DNA of 8,546 nucleotides from Acidobacteriota bacterium. GTDB taxonomy: Bacteria; Acidobacteriota; Terriglobia; Bryobacterales; JACQDG01. The translations under genes were made by a program, and so were the position numbers. Position 1 is the stretch's first letter. Each line of letters starts with the position of its first letter. This document shows positions 1 through 6,711 of this stretch, piece by piece. Under the pieces are notes generated by a model. It was not told the DNA's origin. It did no database searches and saw nothing but the letters and a program-made list of their open reading frames with translations. Location: positions 1-8,546 of the forward strand of contig JACQDG010000290.1 of assembly GCA_016201185.1 (NCBI GenBank), in the 5' to 3' direction.

Positions 1-409
1 CTCCATCAAGAGGAAACCGCCCTCAGAATGTCTCATTCTACACCACACTCTCCCGCATGGCTCTCATTGCGCCATCGACGGAAACCCATTTAGCGCTACC
101 TGCCACAAGCTCCCCATAAGGGCTAATTCTCCCGGGCTAAGCTACATACTTTCCTGTCTATAGGTACAGAGGCTATCGTATGATCGGTTAACTGATTTCC
201 ATAAGAATGTCAAACACGAATTTCACTGGTACCCCATTTTATCCACATGTTTAAGTGCTTTGTTTTCAATTAGATATAAGAATTTCCCTGTGGGAAAGCT
301 GTCAATAAAACGTGTTAGACGATAAATGTTCTTTCCGCAAACATCCCCAAGGTCGGCGAGTGGGGCTAGGCCGCCGTTCTAGGCGACTGGTACGGAGCGA
401 CCCTGATCA
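1..409. other. gene-free left end, AT-richer than the rest
   Basis: I see no convincing coding region here. The only sizeable open frame entering it (from 312) is antisense to the NHL gene. The stretch is visibly richer in A and T than the genes to its right, with frequent stops in all frames I read, which fits an intergenic or decayed mobile region. A motif taagtgctttgt at 252-263 matches, in inverted orientation, the core of the degenerate repeat at 6573-6616. The rest is unrecognised; I could not identify an insertion-sequence end or a transposase fragment. Confidence 0.5.
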
Positions 410-1426
410 TCACTTCTTGACGTATTTCTTCAACGCCTGCGGGTCGACTTCCGCCCCGTACACGTTGCCTCCCGCATCCGCCGCGACGCATTCCGCCCCG
501 CTCGTCGCGGAGTGGTCCGGGTCCGGTTCAGGGTCTGGAATGAACGCCATCACCGAGCCGTCTTTGGCGCTTCCGATTCTGATGCCCCTCTTCCAACCGG
601 GGTGCCGGCGCGTATTCGACTCGGAGTCGGCTACATAAATAACGTCGTTCTTATCGATGAAAATCCCGCTCGGCCGGCTGAATTGCGTCCACTGCTCGAG
701 AAAATTTCCGTCCTGGTCGAAGATCTGGATCCGATTGTTCTCGCGGTCGCCGACGAAGAGCCGTCCTCTGGAATCCAGGGCGAGGGCGTGGGGCGTGTTG
801 AACTCGCCGGCGGCCGACCCCTTCTTTCCCCACGCTTTGATGAACTTCCCGTCCTTCGAGAACTTCACGATACGCATGTTCGAATTCCCATAATGTCCGT
901 CCGCGACAAAGATGTCGCCATTCGGAGCGACCACGACATCGGACGGCTGATTGAAGGTGTCCGGGCCGTCCCCGGCGACTCCTGCCTTCCCGAGCGTCAT
1001 TAAGACCTTTCCATCCGGACTGAATTTGATGACCTGGTGACCCTTTCCGTCTCTTCCCTGGCCGTCGGTCACCCACACGTTTCCGTCCGGGTCCACACAG
1101 ATGCCGTGAGGAAACACGAACATCTCCGCGCCAAAGCTCTTCAGCAGCTTGCCCGACGGATCAAATTTGAGGATTGGCGCTTCGGTTCGACCGGCGCAGG
1201 TGTTTCTGCCACATCTCTCACCCACCCATATGTTGCCGTCGCGATCCACATCTACCGCGCTTGTCGATCCCCACGTCCTCCCCTCCGGGAGCTTCGCCCA
1301 GTTCTCGACGGTGCGGTAGGGATTGGGTTGGGAATTGGGTTGGGCGTATGCCCTCCCTCCAGACATTGCGGTCACCGCGACGATGGCTACCGCAAGCGTG
1401 AATCTCACTCGACCTGCATGTGGCAT
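410..1426 (-). CDS. secreted NHL-repeat beta-propeller protein, peptidyl-alpha-hydroxyglycine alpha-amidating lyase-like
   Basis: This is a 338-residue protein with a Sec signal peptide: basic start, hydrophobic stretch at about residues 9-20, and an AYA cleavage site with the cut probably after A28. The mature part is built of NHL-type repeats (DxxGNIWV, DPDGNVWVTD, APNGDIFVADG, DSRGRLFVGDREN, DKNDVIYVADS), giving a six-bladed propeller. The segment at residues 159-236 (NQPSDVVV, ADGHYGNSNMRI, TPHALAL, DRENNRIQ) closely resembles the lyase domain of peptidylglycine amidating enzymes, which dealkylates hydroxyglycine peptides around a bound zinc. H107, H213 and Y179 fall where that family has metal-ligand and catalytic residues. 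The third histidine ligand is not obvious near residues 311-326, so the enzyme activity is uncertain; it could be a binding propeller. The start at 1426 is preferred over the longer frame from 1504 because AAGGAGGA lies 6 bases upstream and the signal peptide begins there. It lies downstream of the 1611-2630 gene on the same strand, 184 bases away, with its own possible promoter. Confidence 0.85.
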   Translation of the reverse strand: MPHAGRVRFTLAVAIVAVTAMSGGRAYAQPNSQPNPYRTVENWAKLPEGRTWGSTSAVDVDRDGNIWVGERCGRNTCAGRTEAPILKFDPSGKLLKSFGAEMFVFPHGICVDPDGNVWVTDGQGRDGKGHQVIKFSPDGKVLMTLGKAGVAGDGPDTFNQPSDVVVAPNGDIFVADGHYGNSNMRIVKFSKDGKFIKAWGKKGSAAGEFNTPHALALDSRGRLFVGDRENNRIQIFDQDGNFLEQWTQFSRPSGIFIDKNDVIYVADSESNTRRHPGWKRGIRIGSAKDGSVMAFIPDPEPDPDHSATSGAECVAADAGGNVYGAEVDPQALKKYVKK

Positions 1427-1432
1427 CACAGC

Positions 1433-1440
1433 TCCTCCTT
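1433..1440 (-). promoter_or_regulatory. Shine-Dalgarno site fixing the NHL gene start
   Basis: On the minus strand AAGGAGGA lies 6 bases before the ATG at 1426. This near-perfect ribosome binding site argues for the 338-residue product and against the 26-residue N-terminal extension that the open frame would allow. Confidence 0.8.
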
Positions 1441-1469
1441 GGAAATTCGCGTATAGACACGTGCCCTCG

Positions 1470-1475
1470 ATTGTA
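1470..1475 (-). promoter_or_regulatory. possible -10 element (TACAAT) for the NHL gene
   Basis: On the minus strand TACAAT lies 43 bases upstream of the ATG at 1426. A weak -35 candidate, TTGTGA, sits 19 bases further upstream, inside the degenerate repeat at 1487-1529. The spacing is longer than the usual 17 bases, so only the -10 box is reasonably convincing. Confidence 0.3.
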
Positions 1476-1486
1476 CCGTTTCGCCT

Positions 1487-1529
1487 CAATTGATTCACAA
1501 GCACTTAGCATGGGGGCATGAAAAACTGG
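1487..1529 (+). repeat. degenerate direct repeat, copy A
   Basis: This matches 6573-6616 at about 34 of 44 aligned positions with one gap. Shared blocks are tgatt, agcacttagc, tggg and aaaactgg, in the same orientation. A weaker resemblance continues for roughly 25 more bases (ggcgccca against ggtgccca). It lies in the gap between the two minus-strand genes, directly upstream of the possible NHL promoter. Its function is unknown. The other copy lies close to a tRNA attachment remnant, so it may be old integration-associated sequence. Confidence 0.5.
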
Positions 1530-1610
1530 CGCGGACACCACGGCGCCCAGAGAGGTTGGGGTTCCCATTGGACGCCGGAAGAGCCCTTCCATGTCCTTTT
1601 CAGCACCCCC

Positions 1611-2630
1611 CTAGGCGAGCGCCGTTCTTACGTATTCGAAGCACTTCCGGACTTCTTCGGTGGATGAACCTTTGCCGTCGTATTCGTACTCGATGAAAGC
1701 AGGAATAGGGAAGTGCTTGGTCTTGATCAACTGGAGAACCTCCTTGATGGGCGTATCGCCTTGCCCGAATGGCGTGTTGGGGCCGTCGTTCTTCTTGCGG
1801 TCCTTAACATGTATGTTGGTTATCCAGTCATGGTGATCTCGGATATAAGCAACCGGATCGTAGCCGGCGGCCGTGAAATGGCCGATATCAAGATTGACGC
1901 GGTAGTAATCCGACATGGCAACAGCTTTTGCGAAGCTTTCCGGCGTTGCAAACTGATTGGGGTCGGCGAGGTTCGAATGGCCGTGCATGGCGACGATCAC
2001 TTGATGCTTCTTAACAAGGGGCGCCATGCGCTGCGCCAAAGTCAGCGTGGCCGATGTCGTCATAACCTTCGCGCCGAGAGCCCGGGTCATCTCCAAGCCG
2101 CGCTCGATCTCTCGATCGGTGCAGTCGTCTTTCAGGATGTAGTAAAAGGCGAAGACCTCGATTCCCGCGGCATCGAATTTCTTCCGGATGCGTGTGAAGT
2201 GATCTAGTGAAACGTTCAAGCGCCATCGGCGGATCTTCTCGCGCGTCGCTGCCTCGGCCGCCGTTGGCTTTTGGCCTGCCGGTGGTCTCCCATAAAGGGA
2301 GGCCTGGGACGGCTTCCCGCTCGTTGTGACTGCCCAGGGCGCATCAGCGGAAAACGATGGCGGTTCGACCTCGGGCTCGAAGATTTCGCACTCGCCCAGG
2401 CCGATCTCCGTCATCGCTTGGATGATTCCGTCAATGGGGTCGCCGGGCTCCCTGAGCAGGTTACGGAAGCCGTACGTCTGCACCCCAATCCGGACTCCTT
2501 CTACGGTGGAGTTGATCTGGCCGAACCCCAGCGAGAAAGGGACACCAGCCAAAGCGATCTTCCCGAAGCGCCGTCGCGAATACACCAGTTTTGCCGTTTT
2601 GGTCATTGACACATTATGGCTCTGTTCCAC
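1611..2630 (-). CDS. Tat-exported sugar phosphate isomerase/epimerase-like TIM-barrel protein
   Basis: This 339-residue protein begins with a twin-arginine signal (SRRRFGKIALAGV at residues 18-30). A xylose-isomerase-like (AP endonuclease family 2) TIM barrel follows. Visible family features are GVQTYGFR at the first strand (residues 49-56), the acidic CEIFEPE (81-87), MHGHSN (215-220), NLDIGHF (246-252), NIHVKD (272-277) and FIEYEYD (312-318). Together these supply the Glu, Asp and His residues that bind a divalent metal in this fold. Members isomerise or epimerise sugars, and some act on 3-keto-glycosides. Tat export implies a folded, metal-loaded enzyme acting in the periplasm, possibly on products of the GMC dehydrogenase encoded at 4159-6470. 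The GTG start at 2630 has AGGA 7 bases upstream. An in-frame ATG at 2606 would still leave the Tat motif intact but has no good ribosome binding site. The family call is firm; the substrate is unknown. Confidence 0.85.
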   Translation of the reverse strand: MEQSHNVSMTKTAKLVYSRRRFGKIALAGVPFSLGFGQINSTVEGVRIGVQTYGFRNLLREPGDPIDGIIQAMTEIGLGECEIFEPEVEPPSFSADAPWAVTTSGKPSQASLYGRPPAGQKPTAAEAATREKIRRWRLNVSLDHFTRIRKKFDAAGIEVFAFYYILKDDCTDREIERGLEMTRALGAKVMTTSATLTLAQRMAPLVKKHQVIVAMHGHSNLADPNQFATPESFAKAVAMSDYYRVNLDIGHFTAAGYDPVAYIRDHHDWITNIHVKDRKKNDGPNTPFGQGDTPIKEVLQLIKTKHFPIPAFIEYEYDGKGSSTEEVRKCFEYVRTALA

Positions 2631-2795
2631 TGCCAGTTCCTGCAGGGGGCCGTTGATGGGCGGGGGAATGCCCGGGCCGCGCGGGTTTGAAAGCTTGGGC
2701 CAAAAGAGTCAAGTGCTTGATTTCATTGGGGAAAATTGGCTTTGTTTTGCAAAAAACATTTTGCGTGCGCCCCCTCCCCGAGCAAACGTTGTGGG

Positions 2796-2866
2796 CCTCC
2801 TGCTTCTATGATCCCATGGAGGGCAAGGGGAACTGTGCGCCTCCGTTCCAGAAGCTGCGTAGTTTG
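2796..2866 (+). repeat. 71-base direct repeat, copy 1
   Basis: It is identical to 4045-4115 at 69 of 71 positions, with differences at 2848 (C against T) and 2859 (G against C). Similarity stops sharply on the left and fades quickly on the right. It contains CCTCC (2796-2800), GGAGG (2818-2822) and CCTCC (2840-2844), so the middle block can pair with either outer block, each across a 17-base loop. It also holds a small GGAAC/GTTCC stem (2829-2833, 2845-2849); the 2848 change keeps pairing in copy 2 as a G-U pair. It lies in the 267-base gap between the start of the minus-strand isomerase gene and the orphan ORF. I do not recognise the element. Confidence 0.85.
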
Positions 2867-2897
2867 GACAATATAGCCGCCTCAACACCGGTGGCGT

Positions 2898-3185
2898 ATG
2901 ATGGGGTTACCCCTGGAGGTGACCTACCACGCCGATCTGATTGCCATGATGCGGCTATTCAAGGATACGTTTGGAGTGATCGTAGGACAAACGCCTCCAC
3001 TCTCCGTCGAGTGTATCTACACTATCAAGAGAGATGTCAGCCCCAATGTGGATTGCAATAAATCAGCAGATAAACTTAAGAAGAGGATCACGCATTATTT
3101 TCAACAGGCACAATCAGATTTTACGTTCATAAATGGAACTGGCCTTTGGAAGCAAGTGCAACCCTTCGGTGCTCGCGAGAAGTGA
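2898..3185 (+). CDS. small orphan ORF, possibly a gene remnant
   Basis: This is a 95-residue open frame that I do not recognise. The translation looks more protein-like than typical shadows, with mixed hydrophobic and charged residues (LPLEVTYHADLIAMMRLF near the start, then a lysine-rich stretch KSADKLKKRITHYF). I saw no signal peptide or known motif. There is no good ribosome binding site before the ATG at 2898. The frame is open only back to 2877, just after the right edge of the 71-base repeat copy 1, where an in-frame TAG occurs. It may therefore be the 3' remnant of a larger gene cut by the event that placed the repeat, or a chance open frame. The isochorismatase-family gene starts 187 bases downstream; I see nothing else in that gap. 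Confidence 0.3.
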   Translation: MMGLPLEVTYHADLIAMMRLFKDTFGVIVGQTPPLSVECIYTIKRDVSPNVDCNKSADKLKKRITHYFQQAQSDFTFINGTGLWKQVQPFGAREK

Positions 3186-3372
3186 CCCACCGCTGCTTTG
3201 CAAGATTGACCCAAGCGGTCTGTAGCTGCGCGTCGAGAAGGACCGCACTACCTTCCAGACTGGATTGTGATAGCATCGGCCAGTCGTAGTCCCAGACGAA
3301 ATGCCGGGCCAAATGACGGGTCGTTAGCGATGACCAGGCCACACGTAAGTGGGATGACGCTGGAGAGAAGCC

Positions 3373-4035
3373 ATGCATGTTGACGTGATTGACCCAAAGA
3401 AGACCGCGATGATCGTGGTCGATATGCAAAACGACTTTGTGGCGTCGGGCGCGGCTATGGAAACGCCCGCGGCACGTCAAATCGTCCCCAAAATAGCCGA
3501 GGCGTTGAGGGTGTGCCGCGATGTTGGGATCAAGATTATCTACACGGCGCATGTGCACCGCCGCGACGGCTGCGACATGGGATTGTTTGATGACCTTCAT
3601 CCGCCGATCGCGAACCGCGATGCGTTGGTCGATGGCACACCGGGTGTGGAGATCTACGCTGATTTGACCCCAGCAGCCGGTGAGCACGTGATCAAGAAAC
3701 ATCGTTACAGCGGATTCTTTGGCACCGACCTGGACATTATCCTGCGGGAGTGGGGTGTCGATACAGTGATAATATCGGGAACGACGACGGAGAATTGCTG
3801 CCACGCGACGGCACGAGACGCGATGTTTCGCAATTACCGGGTCGTTTTTCTATCCGACGCTACAGCAACTTATGACTATCCAGATCGGGGATTTGGCTCG
3901 ATGCCGGCAGCCGAAGTCCACCACGCGGCAATTGTGATCCTGGCGGCGTCAACTGCCCACGTAATGTCGGTCGACGACATGAAAAACCGGATATCGAGCC
4001 ATTCAGCGACTGTCGCGGGCGCCGCGACGCACTAA
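3373..4035 (+). CDS. isochorismatase-family cysteine hydrolase
   Basis: This 220-residue protein belongs to the isochorismatase-like hydrolase superfamily (nicotinamidase, N-carbamoylsarcosine amidohydrolase and ureidoacrylate amidohydrolase relatives). The catalytic triad is readable: D17 in IVVDMQNDF, K109 in IKKHRYSGFFGTDL, and C142 in GTTTENCCHATARDA. The motif VVFLSDATAT (residues 157-166) is the usual strand after the cysteine helix. These enzymes cleave C-N bonds of amides or ureides, or the vinyl ether of isochorismate. The sequence does not separate these options, though the GTTTxxCC..TARDAM pattern resembles ureidoacrylate/carbamoyl-type amidohydrolases. There is no signal peptide, so it is cytoplasmic. 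Length is typical for the family. The start at 3373 has GGAGAG 5 bases upstream. The gene lies inside the segment bounded by the two 71-base repeats; the second copy begins 9 bases after its stop codon, so it may have moved together with the repeat. Confidence 0.9.
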   Translation: MHVDVIDPKKTAMIVVDMQNDFVASGAAMETPAARQIVPKIAEALRVCRDVGIKIIYTAHVHRRDGCDMGLFDDLHPPIANRDALVDGTPGVEIYADLTPAAGEHVIKKHRYSGFFGTDLDIILREWGVDTVIISGTTTENCCHATARDAMFRNYRVVFLSDATATYDYPDRGFGSMPAAEVHHAAIVILAASTAHVMSVDDMKNRISSHSATVAGAATH

Positions 4036-4044
4036 CAACAAATT

Positions 4045-4115
4045 CCTCCTGCTTCTATGATCCCATGGAGGGCAAGGGGAACTGTGCGCCTCCGTTTCAG
4101 AAGCTGCCTAGTTTG
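4045..4115 (+). repeat. 71-base direct repeat, copy 2
   Basis: This is the second copy of the element at 2796-2866, 1249 bases downstream in the same orientation, with two differences. It begins 9 bases after the isochorismatase-family stop and ends 43 bases before the start of the dehydrogenase small-subunit gene, so it is in the likely leader of that operon. Both CCTCC blocks and the central GGAGG are kept. The GGAGG ribosome binding site of the next gene (4150-4154) could in principle also pair with these CCTCC blocks. Confidence 0.85.
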
Positions 4116-4158
4116 CCATTGTAGAGGCGCCGAATGCTAAGCTGATCGCGGAGGTCAG

Positions 4159-4785
4159 ATGAACAGACGGGACCTTTTTCGCTCCACCCTGCTGGGCGGA
4201 GGGCTCCTCGCCTTGCGATCAACGGCCGAGGGACAGGCCGTGACGCCGGGCCAGGTGGCCGACAGCCGCGTACATCCCCATGAGAAGCCGCCGGATCTGA
4301 CGTCCCCGGATTGGAAGCCCGTGTTTTTCGACGCGCATCAGAACGAGACGCTGATCGCTCTCTCCGACCGCATCCTCCCCGAGACGAACACGCCGGGGGC
4401 TAAGGCCGCTCAGGCGAACCGATTCCTCGACCTCGTGCTTTCCGCGGAGGAGCCTGGCACGCAGCGAGAGTTCCTGAGCGGGCTCTCTTATATTGACGGC
4501 GAGAGCCAGAGCCGCTATCGCCAGCCGTTCGTGGATCTTCCCATGGAACTCCAGGACGAGTTGATCGCCTTTCTCGCCTTTGAGCGAGGTCCGGGCCGAT
4601 GGACCGGGGAGGGGCCGGAAGAGTTCGCCGGACACAGGCATTTCGAAAACCTCAAGGGATGGATCAGTTGGGCGTTCTATTCCTCTGAGATTGGCATGCG
4701 TGCGCTCGGCTGGAACGGCAATATGATCGCGGGCGAGTTTACAGGCTGCCCCCATCCCAGCGCTGAGCACGGCCGGGAGCAATGA
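4159..4785 (+). CDS. gluconate 2-dehydrogenase subunit 3 family protein (Tat-signal small subunit)
   Basis: This 208-residue protein starts with a twin-arginine signal (NRRDLF, then the hydrophobic LLGGGLLAL). The body has the features of gluconate 2-dehydrogenase subunit 3: an ETLIALSDRILPETNTPGA segment (residues 63-81), a helical middle, and the C-terminal WAFYSSEIGM...LGWNGN...FTGCPHP pattern (171-200). In related dehydrogenases, such as the FAD-dependent glucose dehydrogenase of Burkholderia cepacia, this gamma subunit carries the Tat signal and takes the cofactor-loaded catalytic subunit across the membrane as a hitch-hiker. That fits here: the GMC protein encoded directly downstream has no signal peptide, and the two genes overlap by four bases (ATGA at 4782-4785), which implies translational coupling and matched amounts. 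GGAGG lies 4 bases before the ATG. The family call is strong; the partner role is inferred from gene order. Confidence 0.9.
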   Translation: MNRRDLFRSTLLGGGLLALRSTAEGQAVTPGQVADSRVHPHEKPPDLTSPDWKPVFFDAHQNETLIALSDRILPETNTPGAKAAQANRFLDLVLSAEEPGTQREFLSGLSYIDGESQSRYRQPFVDLPMELQDELIAFLAFERGPGRWTGEGPEEFAGHRHFENLKGWISWAFYSSEIGMRALGWNGNMIAGEFTGCPHPSAEHGREQ

Positions 4786-6470
4786 CCATGGCACAGAACG
4801 CACCCTCCCAAGTCTTTGATGCCGTCGTTGTCGGCTCCGGCGCCACGGGAGGCTGGGCGGCCAAGCGTCTTTCGGAGGCCGGTCTCAAGGTCGCCCTGCT
4901 TGACGCCGGCAGAAAGGTTGAACCGCGCGAGTTTACCGAGCACCTGCCCGAATTCCGCCTGAAGTACCGTAACCGGTCGCCGGAAATTGCCCGCCGCAGG
5001 CCTGTGCAAACGCAATGTTACGCCTGCAAGGAGTATAACTATGACTGGTTTGTCGATGACTTCGATAACCCTTACAGCACCCCATCCGGCATGCCATTTA
5101 CCTGGCAGCGGCTCCGCGTGGTGGGCGGCCGGACGCACGTATGGGGCCGGCAGAGTTACCGGCTGAGCGACCTCGACTTAAAGGCCGCCAGCCACGACGG
5201 CTACGGCGAGGATTGGCCGGTTTCCTACCGCGAACTCGCACCCTATTACGACATCGCCGAAGAATACGTCGGCATCAGCGGCGCAGCGGAGCGCAATCCA
5301 GCTCTTCCCGACGGCAAATTCCAGCCGGCTATGAAAATGACCTGTGGTGAGGTCCTGCTGCGCGAGCGGGTGGCCAAAAAGTTCGGATGGACCGTCACTA
5401 TCGGCCGCACCGCGAATATAACGCAGGCGCACATGGGCCACCCCGCGTGCCACTATTGCGGGCCCTGCGAGCGGGGCTGTGCCACGTTTTCTTACTTCAC
5501 CAGCGCTTTTACCACGGTGGCCGACGCGCTTAAGAGCAAGAATTGCACGCTCATTCCGAACGCCATTGTCGCCAAGGTCGACATGGATGACGCGAACAAC
5601 AAAGCCCGCGGCGTCACCTGGGTCGACCGGGAGAGTCGGAAAAGCTATAGCGTCCGCGCCAAAGCTGTGATCCTCTGCGCGCAGGCGCTCGAGTCGACGC
5701 GCATTCTGTTGAACTCTTCGACCCGCGCGTATCCGAGCGGCCTGGCCAACTCGAGCGGAGCACTCGGACATTACCTGATGGACCATTGCACCGGAGGCGG
5801 CGCCACCGGGGAGCTGTCCGGCGTCAACGGCCTCCCGGATCTGAACTCGCCGCGGCGGCCAAACGGCATTTACATCGTTCGCTATCGCAACGTGGAGGGC
5901 GGTCCGCGCCACCCTCGGTTCATTCGGGGCTACGGTTTCCAGGGCAGAAGCGGCGCTTCTGTGAACTACAAGGCGCCGGGGTTTGGAGCGGCCTATAAGG
6001 AGGCGGTCAAGGCGGGCATCGACACCATCTCCCTCGGCGCCTTCGGCGAGTCGCTCCCGCGCTCGGAGAATTACATCGCAATCGACCCCAACCTGCGCGA
6101 CGCGTGGGGCATTCCCGCCCTGCACATCCACATGACGCATGGCGAGAACGAGCGCGCGCTGATGGAGGATGCCGGGACAACAGCGGCCGAGATGCTGGAG
6201 GCCGCCGGCGCGAAAAACATAAAGATTACCACCCGCGTCGAGATGCCCGGAATGGCCATCCATGAGCTGGGGACAGCGCGCATGGGCAGCGATCCGAAGA
6301 AGTCGGTGCTCGATGCCTGGAACCAGGCTCATGACGTGAAGAACCTGTTTGTTATGGACGGCGCGTGCTTTGTTTCCTCCGCGTGCCAGAACCCGACCCT
6401 GACTATGATGGCCCTGTGCATCCGGGCGTCCGATCGTCTGATCGATCGCTTCCGACGGAACGAAGTCTGA
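4782..6470 (+). CDS. FAD-dependent GMC oxidoreductase, catalytic subunit of a periplasmic sugar/glycoside dehydrogenase
   Basis: This 562-residue protein has the GMC oxidoreductase plan. The FAD-binding Rossmann motif is VVGSGATGG (G18, G20, G23), with an acidic end of strand 2 at D41. The VVGGRTHVWG segment (residues 113-122) follows. The C-terminal substrate domain has HELGTARMG with likely catalytic H494, and QNPTLT with N537 as the second active-site residue. A cluster C-x2-C-x2-C-x3-C at C223, C226, C229 and C233 (DNA 5448-5480) resembles the iron-sulphur cysteines of FAD-dependent glucose dehydrogenase alpha subunits. A further CxxC pair is at C79/C82. Relatives oxidise glucose, gluconate, sorbitol, or the 3-hydroxyl of glycosides, and pass electrons to a cytochrome or quinone. 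There is no signal peptide; export probably relies on the Tat subunit encoded just upstream. The ATG at 4782 overlaps the upstream stop; the ATG at 4788 is better spaced from the GGGAG at 4775-4779. No cytochrome subunit gene follows. Substrate unknown. Confidence 0.93.
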   Translation: MTMAQNAPSQVFDAVVVGSGATGGWAAKRLSEAGLKVALLDAGRKVEPREFTEHLPEFRLKYRNRSPEIARRRPVQTQCYACKEYNYDWFVDDFDNPYSTPSGMPFTWQRLRVVGGRTHVWGRQSYRLSDLDLKAASHDGYGEDWPVSYRELAPYYDIAEEYVGISGAAERNPALPDGKFQPAMKMTCGEVLLRERVAKKFGWTVTIGRTANITQAHMGHPACHYCGPCERGCATFSYFTSAFTTVADALKSKNCTLIPNAIVAKVDMDDANNKARGVTWVDRESRKSYSVRAKAVILCAQALESTRILLNSSTRAYPSGLANSSGALGHYLMDHCTGGGATGELSGVNGLPDLNSPRRPNGIYIVRYRNVEGGPRHPRFIRGYGFQGRSGASVNYKAPGFGAAYKEAVKAGIDTISLGAFGESLPRSENYIAIDPNLRDAWGIPALHIHMTHGENERALMEDAGTTAAEMLEAAGAKNIKITTRVEMPGMAIHELGTARMGSDPKKSVLDAWNQAHDVKNLFVMDGACFVSSACQNPTLTMMALCIRASDRLIDRFRRNEV

Positions 6471-6477
6471 CATTCCG

Positions 6478-6519
6478 CGACAGGGCATCGGCCCGCTCGC
6501 AGAAATCGCGGGGCTGTCG
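6478..6519 (+). terminator. possible hairpin after the GMC gene
   Basis: CGACAG (6478-6483) can pair with CTGTCG (6514-6519). Alternatively GCCCGC (6491-6496) can pair with GCGGGGC (6508-6514) with one bulge. The structure starts 8 bases after the GMC stop codon but is not followed by a T run, so if it ends transcription it is not a classical intrinsic terminator. Confidence 0.25.
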
Positions 6520-6572
6520 GCACGCTAGGTTTGGCGTCCGAGCTGGTTTGGGAGGTGCCCATCACCACCGCC

Positions 6573-6616
6573 CAACTGATTTACAAAGCACTTAGCGTGG
6601 GCAGCTTGAAAACTGG
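6573..6616 (+). repeat. degenerate direct repeat, copy B
   Basis: This is the partner of 1487-1529, with blocks tgatt, agcacttagc, tggg and aaaactgg in the same order. It lies about 100 bases after the GMC stop codon and 95 bases before the tRNA-Pro remnant, on its 3' flank. The two copies bound the whole isomerase, hydrolase and dehydrogenase block. No gene is visible between the GMC stop and the tRNA remnant. An open frame at 6531-6794 runs through this repeat and antisense to the tRNA remnant and is not credible. Confidence 0.5.
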
Positions 6617-6711
6617 TACGTGCGCCCATGGTGCCCACCGAGTCTGTCCTCCATTGGGATTCCGCAGGAGGCTACGGAAGGGACCAGCAGTCGGCAAGTC
6701 TTTGAGAACTT

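Noticed and set aside
1427..1504. 26-residue N-terminal extension of the NHL protein
   Set aside because: A strong Shine-Dalgarno site lies inside this stretch, just before the ATG at 1426, and the signal peptide begins at that ATG.
3127..3804. 225-residue minus-strand open frame overlapping the isochorismatase-family gene
   Set aside because: The plus-strand protein has an intact catalytic triad; the antisense frame has no family features.
5178..6488. 436-residue minus-strand open frame opposite the GMC gene
   Set aside because: It is antisense to a clear GMC oxidoreductase; its translation is rich in Arg, Ala and Val without motifs, as expected of a shadow frame in GC-rich DNA.
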